A stretch of 15,115 nucleotides of DNA from Caldora sp. SIO3E6 (lineage in GTDB: Bacteria; Cyanobacteriota; Cyanobacteriia; Cyanobacteriales; Coleofasciculaceae): positions 1 through 15,115 of the forward strand of contig JAAHHL010000066.1 in assembly GCA_010672185.1 (NCBI GenBank). The letters are read 5' to 3'. The notes beneath the pieces were generated by a model. That model ran no database searches and was not told the origin of the DNA. It worked only from the letters and a program-made list of their open reading frames with translations. Shown in pieces: positions 6,012 through 13,700 of the stretch. A program made the position numbers and the translations under genes. Numbering within the stretch: the stretch's first letter is position 1; the number at the start of each line of letters is the position of its first letter.

Positions 6012-7403
6012 TTAAAATTCTGCACTCAAAGGTGTTCGCGGGAAAGGAATTACATCACGGATATTAGCCATCCCTGTCATAAACTGCACTAGCCGCTCAA
6101 ATCCTAAGCCAAATCCCGCATGAGGGACAGTACCATAACGGCGTAAGTCTAAGTACCACCACAAGTCTTCTGGAGGTATACCCTGACTAACAATTCGCTG
6201 CTCTAGAACCTCCAAACGCTCTTCCCGCTGGGAACCACCGATAATTTCACCGATTTTGGGAGCGAGAACATCCATTGCTCTAACGGTTTTTTCATCGTCA
6301 CTTAAACGCATATAGAAAGCTTTGATTTCCACTGGGTAGTCAGTAACGATTACAGGTTTTTTAAATAATTCTTCCGCTAGATAACGCTCGTGTTCTGATT
6401 GTAAATCTAACCCCCAGCTTACTGGATACTCAAATTTACGGTCAGCTTTTTCTAATAGAGCGATCGCATCGGTATAAGTAATCCGCTCAAATTGATTATT
6501 AATGATATTGTCAGCAGTTGCTAGTACAGAATTATCGATCCGCTTGTTGAAAAATTCCATATCTTCTGGACAACTTGCCAATACTGACTTAAACAGATAC
6601 TTAAGAAAGGCTTCTGCTAAATCCATATCCCCTACTAAATCACAGAATGCCATTTCTGGTTCCACCATCCAAAACTCCGCTAGATGGCGGGAAGTATTCG
6701 AGTTTTCGGCTCGGAATGTCGGACCAAAAGTGTACACATCCCGGAATGCCATTGCCATAACTTCCGCTTGTAGTTGCCCACTAACGGTAAGATAGGCAGG
6801 GCGTCCAAAAAAGTCCTGACTATAGTCAACTTCCTGAGTATCGGTTTTGGGAGGGTCTTTTAAATCCAGATTAGTAACAGTGAATAACTCCCCGGCTCCT
6901 TCACAGTCATTAGCGGTGATAATTGGACTGTGAATCCACAAGAAACCTTGCTCTTGAAAAAACTGATGAATGGCACTAGCGCAAGCATTACGTACTCGGA
7001 AAACTGCTCCTAGGGTATTAGTACGCGATCGCAAATGTCCAATAGTGCGCAAAAATTCAAAGGAATGGCGTTTTTTCTGTAAAGGATAGGTTTGGGGATC
7101 GGCTCCTCCATACACCCGCACTGCTGAGGCTTTTAATTCAATCCGCTGTCCCTTGCCGGGGGAAGGTACTAATGTACCAGTAACTTCTACCGATGCTCCT
7201 GTGTTGAGTTGTTGGAGAATATCTTCATAGTCTGGTAAATCTGGATTGAGTATCACTTGCAAATTCGCCATAAAGGAGCCATCATTAACCTCCATAAAGG
7301 CAAACTCTTTCAATTCCCGTTTGGTGCGTACCCAACCCTTAATCGTTACCGATTCATCAGGCTGACCATTTCTTAAGATTTCGGCAATCCGTTGACTTAC
7401 CAT
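6012..7403 (-). CDS. asnS: Asparaginyl-tRNA synthetase
   Basis: This cytoplasmic class IIb enzyme charges tRNA-Asn with asparagine using ATP. The 463-residue protein is full length for the bacterial family. An N-terminal OB-fold that binds the anticodon occupies about residues 18-98 (V-T-I-K-G-W-V-R-T-K-R). Motif 2 is F-R-A-E-N-S-N-T-S-R-H-L-A-E-F-W at 230-245, followed by M-V-E-P-E; the E-N-S-N-T-S-R-H sequence distinguishes AsnRS from AspRS. Motif 3 is G-F-G-L-G-F-E-R-L at 430-438, followed by R-D-V-I-P-F-P-R at 449-456. The start ATG 7403 agrees with the usual start before I-A-E-I-L; no clear Shine-Dalgarno is present. It appears to be transcribed alone. Its TAA is only 11 bases from the end of the split heptamer array. 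The presence of AsnRS implies direct tRNA-Asn charging in this organism. Confidence 0.97.
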   Translation of the reverse strand: MVSQRIAEILRNGQPDESVTIKGWVRTKRELKEFAFMEVNDGSFMANLQVILNPDLPDYEDILQQLNTGASVEVTGTLVPSPGKGQRIELKASAVRVYGGADPQTYPLQKKRHSFEFLRTIGHLRSRTNTLGAVFRVRNACASAIHQFFQEQGFLWIHSPIITANDCEGAGELFTVTNLDLKDPPKTDTQEVDYSQDFFGRPAYLTVSGQLQAEVMAMAFRDVYTFGPTFRAENSNTSRHLAEFWMVEPEMAFCDLVGDMDLAEAFLKYLFKSVLASCPEDMEFFNKRIDNSVLATADNIINNQFERITYTDAIALLEKADRKFEYPVSWGLDLQSEHERYLAEELFKKPVIVTDYPVEIKAFYMRLSDDEKTVRAMDVLAPKIGEIIGGSQREERLEVLEQRIVSQGIPPEDLWWYLDLRRYGTVPHAGFGLGFERLVQFMTGMANIRDVIPFPRTPLSAEF

Positions 7404-7510
7404 ATTTTTTGCTAATCGATGAATTAGGAGGCTCCGAGGCTATAAGGTTTATGGTATCTGCTTTTTCGTCTCTTGTTAAATATTGGAATTTTTGGCATGA
7501 TATAACAAAA

Positions 7511-7580
7511 GGCAGAAGGCAGAGGGCAGAAGGCAGAAGGCAGAGGGCAGAGGGCAGAAGGCAGAAGGCAGAAGGCAGAA
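7511..7580. repeat. Heptamer tandem repeat GGCAGAA/GGCAGAG, ten units
   Basis: Ten in-phase units of GGCAGAR lie in the 364-bp space upstream of asnS. A further degenerate unit, GGTAAAA, follows. The array is about 110 bases upstream of the asnS start, so it may lie in or near its promoter region. Nothing else recognisable is seen in 7404-7510 or 7581-7648. Confidence 0.9.
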
Positions 7581-7649
7581 GGTAAAATATTGACGGGTAA
7601 AAGTTTTAGTATTTAGCGTTGTCCTAATCGCCTTAGCAGCCGCTATACT

Positions 7650-7770
7650 TAGGGAACTCCAAGAAATAAATCATCCCAATTTTGGACTTGTCTTACTTCC
7701 TCAGCTCCCTCAGCTCCCTCAGCTCCCTCAGCTCCTCCAACGATACGTTTTTTTATTTGGAAGTTCCTTA
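7650..7770. mobile_element. Element D: short MITE-like element with imperfect inverted ends and a 9-base tandem array
   Basis: TAGGGAACTCCAAGAAATAA (from 7650) and the reverse complement of the right end, TAAGGAACTTCCAAATAAAA (from 7770), match as imperfect inverted repeats with one-base shifts. Between them is a C/T-rich array of CAGCTCCCT (7702-7737, four units, the last diverged). TA occurs at both outer edges, which would suit a TA-targeting element, but two bases prove little. The right edge coincides with the TAA stop of the exported-protein gene (7768-7770). No coding capacity. Confidence 0.5.
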
Positions 7771-8178
7771 TTGGATGACGGGTGTACCATTCAAGGTAAT
7801 AAAAGGGTCACGGTCACAAAGACTAATGTCAGCTTGCCAACGGGAAGGAAAATCTGGGTCGATGAACGTGATTTCAAATTTGCCCCAGTGGTAAGTAGGT
7901 TTTCCATCTGCTCCCTCTCTGTAGGTATCACAACTCACTGAGGAAGAATCCTGTACCCAATAGCCACTGTAGGAACCTCGGTCAGTGTACACTCCTGCTA
8001 AACCGTCGATAAAGATCACTCCATCTTCACCGTAGTGCCAGATAGCGGTCTTGTTGCGGTCTTCATGATATACCACATTGTATTCTTCCGTTGTCCAAAC
8101 CTCGTCCGCTAGAGCTTGCTGGGATGTAACCGTGCAAGTCAACAAGGCTAAGGTTACAAGAAAATAATTCTTTTTCAT
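7768..8178 (-). CDS. Small exported protein of unknown function
   Basis: A 136-residue protein with a clear Sec signal peptide: M-K-K-N-Y, a hydrophobic core L-V-T-L-A-L-L-T, and a probable cleavage after A-L-A (residue 24). The mature part of about 112 residues is acidic, aromatic-rich and probably beta-sheet. It has two cysteines (C83 and C121) that could form a disulphide outside the cytoplasm. There is no lipobox, so it is unlikely to be a lipoprotein. I recognise no family. The gene stands alone; its stop codon falls on the inverted end of element D, so the original C-terminus may have been different. The start ATG is the only one that gives the signal peptide; no strong ribosome site precedes it. 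Confidence 0.75.
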   Translation of the reverse strand: MKKNYFLVTLALLTCTVTSQQALADEVWTTEEYNVVYHEDRNKTAIWHYGEDGVIFIDGLAGVYTDRGSYSGYWVQDSSSVSCDTYREGADGKPTYHWGKFEITFIDPDFPSRWQADISLCDRDPFITLNGTPVIQ

Positions 8179-8234
8179 TTGGTCATACTGAAAGTGTTAG
8201 TAGAGCAATGGTGCTAAGTAGGTGGACAAAATTA

Positions 8235-8570
8235 ACTATAAAAAGAGACCTAACCCCCTAACCCCCTTCCGGTGCAAGGGAAGGGGGAAGACTCCCCTCC
8301 TCACAAGGGTAGGTTTTTAATATTTCGGTCAAGATAAGACAAGGGAGGAAAGTAAACAAGTAGACAAGGAGGATTTTTGACGAAAAACTGGGCTTTTCAG
8401 CATCAATGATTTTGGCGAACCGAACATAAATTTGTACGGTTTTCCTTCCTTGTCACCTTGTCCTCCTTGTCCTCCTTGTCCTCCTTGTCTTGTCCCAACC
8501 CGAAAGTAAAAAACCTACCCTTGTCAGAGACTCCCCTCTCCTACCAGGAGAGGGGTTGGGGGAGAGGTTA
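8235..8570. repeat. C/G-rich dispersed repeat interrupted by element C
   Basis: The left part (about 8246-8300) has CCTAACCCCCTAACCCCCTT and AAGGGAAGGGGGAA, and the right part (8529-8570) has CTCCCCTCTCC-TACCA-GGAGAGGGG. Both are typical pieces of a cyanobacterial intergenic palindromic repeat. The segment GACTCCCCTC occurs at 8290-8299 and again at 8529-8538, consistent with a duplication at the insertion of element C. The remaining 8179-8234 and 8571-8782 hold no recognisable gene; a HIP1 site is at about 8702. Confidence 0.6.
8303..8524. mobile_element. Element C: MITE-like, 16-bp perfect inverted ends
   Basis: ACAAGGGTAGGTTTTT (8303-8318) is repeated in perfect inverted orientation at 8509-8524. 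Similarity continues inward: TTTCGG near 8323 and CCCGAAA near 8499, then GACAAGG/CCTTGTC-rich sequence on both arms. The right arm contains a 9-base array, CTTGTCCTC repeated about three times (about 8450-8490). Flanking bases GACTCCCCTC on both sides suggest a target duplication of about 8-10 bp, though two to five bases lie between it and the perfect inverted ends. No transposase gene. Confidence 0.65.
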
Positions 8571-8782
8571 TACAAGTAATTGTGCCTAACTACTTATATT
8601 CCATTCTTCATCACTCAGTATGCCATCAGCAACATCGATGCGATACCTTCTCAACTCATCCAGGCTCAACTTAAGAAACGAGGAATGTTAATATTGGGGA
8701 CGCGATCGCACAGCAAAAATCCTTCACCAGCAGTTGAGCCGATTCTTCACTCTATCCTAATTCTCGATATGGAGTTTGATTG

Positions 8783-9076
8783 ATGACAACTACAGCCACT
8801 TCCAGATATGTTACTCGCAATTCAGAAATTTTAAGCGGTGAACCGATTATCATCGGAACTCGCATATCGGTACGAGTCATTGTCGGTTTATGGCGATTGG
8901 GTACTCCTCCGGAGGAAATTCCGACACAGTATCCTCAGCTTACCCTGGCTCAAGTTTTTGATGCCCTGAGTTTCTATTTAGATAACCAAGCTGAAATCAA
9001 CCACTATATTGAGCAAAACCATATACCTGATGAATTGATTCATCCCGCAGTTCGTAAAGCGTTGACAGGGGAATGA
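8783..9076 (+). CDS. DUF433-family antitoxin
   Basis: The 97-residue protein carries the DUF433 signature I-L-S-G-E-P-I-I-I-G-T-R-I-S-V (16-30), then a predicted helix-turn-helix region with P-Q-L-T-L-A-Q-V-F-D-A-L-S-F-Y-L. DUF433 proteins are small DNA-binding antitoxins usually paired with a DUF5615 PIN-like protein, as here: the ATGA overlap at 9073-9076 couples the two genes. ATG 8783 is chosen over the preceding TTG (8780); GGAG at 8771-8774 is eight bases upstream. It is likely to neutralise the partner and to repress its own operon, by analogy with the family. Confidence 0.88.
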   Translation: MTTTATSRYVTRNSEILSGEPIIIGTRISVRVIVGLWRLGTPPEEIPTQYPQLTLAQVFDALSFYLDNQAEINHYIEQNHIPDELIHPAVRKALTGE

Positions 9077-9417
9077 AAATCTTTGCTTCACTCTACACAG
9101 ATGAGGACATTGCTAATTTGGTAGCTACTCTTCTCAGAGCTAGAGGTTTGGATGTCCTAACAACTATTGATGCTGAGATGGCAGGTTACTCTGATGAGCA
9201 ACAATTAGCTTATGCTGCTTCAGAAGAACGATGTATCTTGACTCATAATCGAGTGGATTATGAAAGATTGCACCTAAACTACATTCAAACAGGGCAGCAG
9301 CACTCAGGTATCATTGTCACACCTCAAAATAATGCTTATGAGATTGCTCAACGAGTTGGTATCATTCTGAATACTCTAACAGCAGATGAGGTTTTTAACC
9401 AGCTTTTGTATGTGTAA
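9073..9417 (+). CDS. DUF5615-family PIN-like toxin
   Basis: The 114-residue protein opens with M-K-I-F-A-S-L-Y-T-D-E-D-I, the N-terminal acidic motif (D10, E11) of DUF5615 proteins. Further candidate active-site acids are D41/E42 in G-Y-S-D-E-Q-Q-L and D62 in I-L-T-H-N-R-V-D-Y. Many relatives have Asp at the position of N59 (T-H-D), so one acidic position is shifted or replaced; the T-H-N-R form is, as far as I recall, also seen in cyanobacterial members. The presumed activity is RNA cleavage, held in check by the DUF433 partner with which it overlaps by four bases (ATGA). It ends at TAA 9417, 38 bases before a perfect inverted repeat. Confidence 0.85.
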   Translation: MKIFASLYTDEDIANLVATLLRARGLDVLTTIDAEMAGYSDEQQLAYAASEERCILTHNRVDYERLHLNYIQTGQQHSGIIVTPQNNAYEIAQRVGIILNTLTADEVFNQLLYV

Positions 9418-9454
9418 CAGAAACCAGTTTACTATCCTAGTTTGCCAGGGTTTA

Positions 9455-9487
9455 AGAACCCCGACTTCTTGAAGAAGTCGGGGTTCT
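9455..9487. terminator. Perfect 16-bp inverted repeat after the DUF433/DUF5615 pair
   Basis: AGAACCCCGACTTCTT, a central G, and AAGAAGTCGGGGTTCT form a complete palindrome; a folded RNA would open the central bases as a loop. No T-run follows, so factor-independent termination is possible but not typical. The same palindrome core (AACCCCGACTTCTT) occurs widely in cyanobacterial intergenic DNA, so it may equally be a dispersed REP-like element. Confidence 0.5.
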
Positions 9488-9652
9488 GGGCAGTTGGTGA
9501 TCTGTTTAGTATAAAACTGCGATTTGAAGATTAGAGCAAGCTGGCGCGATCGCATTAAAAAACAAGCTTGGTGTTGGGTTTGCGAGATTTTGTAATCGAT
9601 TGGTTATCGCTTGAGCAGGTTTTGTAGTTAAATTACGGAATTCAATTTTCTG

Positions 9653-9681
9653 TTGACAAGTGCTGCTGTTTTTGGGATTAT
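9653..9681 (+). promoter_or_regulatory. Possible sigma70-type promoter
   Basis: A consensus TTGACA (9653-9658) is followed after 17 bases by GATTAT (9676-9681; four of six -10 bases). It lies about 230 bases before the AbrB-type antitoxin start. The 495-bp space 9418-9913 otherwise holds the inverted repeat at 9455, a HIP1 site at about 9546 and the direct repeat at 9823. Confidence is low because the leader would be long. Confidence 0.3.
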
Positions 9682-9822
9682 ACCGGATAATAGAATAGGT
9701 GTGGCCATATAAACTATTTTCTCAGCAATTGCATTTTCCAAGATTTCCTAATGTATTAAGTCGGTTTGTCAAGCGTTCGCATAGCGTCGGTCGTAGGATA
9801 AGCGAAATCCAACATCAAGCCT

Positions 9823-9902
9823 GAGAAGGAACAGATACTGTTGGCGAAATTTTTCGATGGGGAAAACCACAAAGACACAAAGTTCACGAAGGGAAAGAAG
9901 AA
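9823..9902. repeat. 80-bp direct repeat, left copy flanking the AbrB/PIN module
   Basis: Compared with 10650-10729, this copy differs at only about five positions; it includes GAACAGATACTGTTGGCGAA and CCACAAAGACACAAAG. Weaker similarity continues about 25 bases leftward (AGCGAAATCCAACATCAA against AGCGGAACCCAACACCAA). It ends 11 bases before the antitoxin start. Confidence 0.85.
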
Positions 9903-9913
9903 AGATAAAAACT

Positions 9914-10138
9914 ATGAAAATTGACACTGAGGGTAAAATTACCATACCTCCAGACATTCAAAACAAACTTGGGTTGCAACCCGGTACAGAAATTCAACTT
10001 GAAGTAGTAGGAAATACTTTGCAAATTCGTAAGCCTCAAGCCTCTAGCAAAGGAAGACAAATAATTGCGGCTCTTCGCGGCAAAGCAACCAACCACTTGA
10101 CAACTAATGAGATTATGCAACTTACCCGTGCAGACTGA
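9914..10138 (+). CDS. AbrB/MazE-type antitoxin
   Basis: The 74-residue protein has the swapped-hairpin AbrB DNA-binding fold: M-K-I-D-T-E-G-K-I-T-I-P-P-D-I, then K-L-G-L-Q-P-G-T-E-I-Q-L-E-V and N-T-L-Q-I-R-K, with a short C-terminal helix that would mask the toxin. ATG 9914 is chosen because it gives the exact family start; an upstream in-frame start at 9857 would only add residues encoded by the flanking repeat. A purine-rich stretch precedes the start. Its TGA overlaps the toxin ATG (ATGA-type, TGATG at 10136-10140), so the two are co-translated. Binding to its own promoter for autoregulation is expected from the family. Confidence 0.88.
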   Translation: MKIDTEGKITIPPDIQNKLGLQPGTEIQLEVVGNTLQIRKPQASSKGRQIIAALRGKATNHLTTNEIMQLTRAD

Positions 10139-10542
10139 TGAGCGAAATTCTGGTAGATAGCAATGTTATCCTGGATGTTATAACTGAAGATCCAATATGG
10201 TTTGATTGGTCATCGCAGATGCTAACTGACTACGCTAACAGAGGAGATTTGGTTATTAACCCCATCATTTACGCCGAAATAGCTATTGGGTTTAATCAGC
10301 CCGAAGAAGTTGAGGAAGCTTTACCAGAAGATTTTTTTCGTCGAGACCCTTTACCCTATTCAGCTGCTTTCCTAGCGGGACAAAGCTTTTTAGCTTATCG
10401 TCAGCGTGGAGGTGAACGGCGCTCTCCCCTTCCTGACTTCTATATCGGAGCTCATGCTGCTGTGGCTAATTTACCCTTGCTTACTCGCGATGTCAATCGT
10501 TATCAAACCTACTTCCCATTTGTTCAACTGATTACACCATAG
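10138..10542 (+). CDS. PIN-domain VapC-like ribonuclease toxin
   Basis: The 134-residue PIN-domain protein has the expected acidic residues: D7 in I-L-V-D-S-N-V-I-L-D, E47 in I-I-Y-A-E-I, D100 in L-P-D-F-Y-I-G-A-H-A and D118 in L-L-T-R-D. These bind Mg2+ or Mn2+ for RNA cleavage in VapC enzymes. L-L-T-R-D-V-N-R-Y is the usual C-terminal signature. All four residues are intact, so the toxin should be active unless bound by the AbrB-type partner encoded just upstream. This is the second complete toxin-antitoxin module within 1.8 kb on the same strand. Confidence 0.9.
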   Translation: MSEILVDSNVILDVITEDPIWFDWSSQMLTDYANRGDLVINPIIYAEIAIGFNQPEEVEEALPEDFFRRDPLPYSAAFLAGQSFLAYRQRGGERRSPLPDFYIGAHAAVANLPLLTRDVNRYQTYFPFVQLITP

Positions 10543-10611
10543 AATTGAAAGGTATCGATTTTGCCTACCCTACAAGAGCAAGCGATCGCAATATATCATT
10601 TCAGTAAGTAG

Positions 10612-10639
10612 GTTGGGTGCAGCGCTAGCGGAACCCAAC
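10612..10639. repeat. Short dispersed palindrome GTTGGGT...ACCCAAC
   Basis: GTTGGGT (10612-10618) and ACCCAAC (10633-10639) enclose GCAGCGCTAGCGGA. This is a common cyanobacterial intergenic hairpin and lies just downstream of the PIN toxin gene, so it could help end transcription. It directly adjoins the right copy of the 80-bp direct repeat. HIP1 sites are at about 10583 and 10753. Confidence 0.5.
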
Positions 10640-10649
10640 ACCAACAAGG

Positions 10650-10729
10650 GAGAAGGAACAGATACTGTTGGCGAAATTGTTAGATGGGGAAAACCACAAA
10701 GGCACAAAGTTCACAAAGGGAAAGAAGAA
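10650..10729. repeat. 80-bp direct repeat, right copy flanking the AbrB/PIN module
   Basis: This is the second copy of the sequence at 9823-9902, same orientation, about 95% identical by eye. Together the two copies enclose the whole antitoxin-toxin pair. The CCACAAAGGCACAAAG part belongs to a family that also appears, inverted, at 14067-14082. Confidence 0.85.
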
Positions 10730-10786
10730 TCAAGAGGTTAATGCTAATCGACGCGATCGCACTCTGAAAAGTTGGAGTAAGGTATC

Positions 10787-13700
10787 TTAAAGCCAGTTAC
10801 CAATAAGGATAAACGATGACCAGTAGTAGGGGTGAGCATATTTGTGTTTAACTTCCTCTCTTGTCTTCGCCTCAATCAGTTTTCGCTGAGCCGCACGTAA
10901 AGCCTCAGCCTTGTTTACTCCTGGACGTCCTAAGTTGGTGTAAAATTCTGTCATTAATTGAACTGTAGAAGCATCATCAATAGAAAAAAGAGAAGCTAGG
11001 GTACTGCTGACACCAGTTCGTGCGGCAATATCAGCAAAACCTTGAGCTGCTTGCTCATCTCCTAAGGCAGTCTGACAAGCACTTAGGATCAACAACTCTA
11101 ATGAGTCGGAGCCTTGACTGACTTTGCTGAGGATATTTTCTAGGTCGTTGAATGTGAGTTTCTCTGCACCCCCTGTGATGAGAAAGGTGTCTTCTCGATT
11201 GGCGCTAATATCGTTTCCGGTAGCATCGGAATGATATATTTTTGGTGATGTCACCTGGAATCGTAATGACTTTTTGCTATATAATTTCGATGCAAACGAA
11301 TTTGATATAATATAACCGTGAGTAGCAATATGAAGAATAGGGTAAACAGCTTGACTTAGTTCTTCTTCTAGGCGCTCTTTAGTAAAATCCTCATTCAAAA
11401 GCGTTTTGCTACCTGGAAATTGAGCCTTGACTGCATGGAGTTCTTTGGTGACATTGTCCAAAGCTGAAAAATTTTGTCCGTCAACTTTACTTGCTTGACT
11501 TAATCCTAAGGCTAAAACTCGAAGCTTTTCACGATGCAAGGCTTGGGAATTGTTGAGCCGAAGACTAGGGGTTGTGGCGATGGCATAGGTTTCAACCAAG
11601 AATTTCTCACCATCGTGAAGAGCAGCCATAGGAACGGTGTTTAGAATATCATCTGGGATAAAAACTAGGGTTTCTATTTGTGCTGACTTTAAGTTATTAG
11701 CAAAAGGTGCAATAATTTTATTGTACAGTTTTTGGCCTGGTTCGGGATTATAGTTTCTCTCTCGTTTGTTCTCCAGTCCCCGACGGAATTGATTTACTTC
11801 TTGTCGAAATGTTTCCCTATCGGCTTCCATAGGAAAATGATTTGAGTAACGGTGCAGTGGTTGATCAGGCAACTGAAGAATTATTTCCAATCTATCGTTC
11901 AAAATAATGGGATAGATTACTGCTGCTTTTGAATCAATCTGGCCAATCTTTACTAGATTCGTATCCAAATTAGCTATCCGAAGAAAATTGTTGAGTTTAG
12001 TCAAATGGAGAGATTCAATAACCTGAAGAACTTTTGTGAGATTGTGCTGACTTGAGCTAGCTTCTGTTGAATCCAACAGTGACCAGATAAATCCCTGATA
12101 AACATTCTCTACAATTTCTCTAAAAGAAACTTGTATAACTGTATCGAGCTTAGTTACATCACTGTCAAAAGACTGAAGATTATCAAACGCTTGGGTGTGA
12201 GCAGACAACGCTCCTGGAATATCTCCTTGAGCTGCAAGCAAGCGACCTTTTATATTTAAAGCTTGGGCAAGGATTATTGAGTAGTTGGGAGAGTTTGTCT
12301 TATCTGCACTGGCTAATATTGTTAAACTCTCTGAAACTGCCTTTGTCGCCTCATTTAACTGCCCAAGTTGCTGATAGGCAATTGAAATATTGCTCAGCAG
12401 CATTGCTTGTTTGAATTCATAGTCTTGTATTTCAAAAGACAGAGCTGCCTGTTTCCAAGCTCTTTCTGCCTCGGGAATTTTATTTGTTATGTGAAGTTCT
12501 AAAGCTAGTTCAGATAACTGTGAGACATTTTGGACTTCTTGCTTGGTTTGCTGTGCCTTGATTACTTCCTTTCCTGCCAGGATTCCAGAAATCCCTGCTC
12601 CCAACAAACCAACAATTAGCACCACAGCACCTATCTGTATCCGCCGTTGAGCCTTCCGATTTGCCTCAGTTAATACCTGATTTCTCTTCTGTGCTGCTTC
12701 CCTATCCTTCCTCTCCCTCTCTAACTCCGCATCCCGCTTCTGTTGAGCTATTTGCTCCTCTATCTCCTTCTTCTCACTAGCAGCCAAAAACTGCTGATCT
12801 CGAAAACTTAAATTCTTACCCTTTGCCCAACCTTGAGCATCCTGCAATGCCTTCCCCTGCAACAACCGAGACTCATCCTCACCTCCCGAAGCAACCCAAG
12901 CTCGAAATGCTTCGGAATAGGGGCGCAATAGGGCTAATTCTTGTTCAATCCAGTCTTGATTAAAGACCTTATAGTAGATACGGTTGTAAACTTTAAGCAC
13001 AGGAGAGCTTCCCACTCTCTGTTTTACCACTAACCCAGATAACTGTAGCTTCCCCTCCTCAAAACTGTTATTGGCAACTACCTCCCCCTGCTGCCACACT
13101 TGTTGATACAATTCCAATAAATAGGCAGCTCGTTGCTCATTAGAAAGAATGCGATCGCGTATTGTCTTCAAATGCTCTGGTTCATCGGAAGCTTCCCAAT
13201 TAGAAATGATATGCGATCGCGCCAACTGCTCAATCCACTTAGCCTCAGCACCAACAGGGATGAAGCCTCCATCATCACACACCAATTTGCACAGCTTTTG
13301 GGTTAAAAACGGCTGTCCTCCAGTCCAGTTTAAGATCTCTTTGAGAACAACTTGCGGATTGCTGGCATATTCCGACAAACCCTTGGCTAATGGCTCAACT
13401 TCATGCAGCTGAAAGCCATGCAGCTCAACAGCCCTTCCAATATTAAACGGTGTCCTGTCCTTATCTTCAATTAAATCACCAGGGGTTGCCACTCCCAACA
13501 GCACAAAGGAGAGGCGATTGTAGGCTTTATTTTCTGCCCGTTGGTTGTAGCAAGCTCGAATTAGAGCAAAAAAGTCGTCTTTGAAACTTAATTGTAGAAC
13601 ACTATCGATTTCATCAATAAAGATAACAATCGGTTGGGTAAGACATTCAAACAGTACTTCTTGGATAAATTTACCAAAGCACTGCACAGGGGAAATATGT

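Noticed and set aside
5580..7580. Regular arrays considered as CRISPR
   Set aside because: Units are 7-9 bases, contiguous, without unique spacers; no cas genes are present.
8580..8783. Open frame of 67 codons ending in the start of the DUF433 gene
   Set aside because: TTG start, no ribosome site, no recognisable domain, partly HIP1-derived. It could be the remnant of a small gene, but I cannot support it.
9857..9913. N-terminal extension of the AbrB-type antitoxin
   Set aside because: The extra 19 residues are encoded by the 80-bp direct repeat; the family starts at M-K-I-D-T-E-G-K, encoded from 9914.
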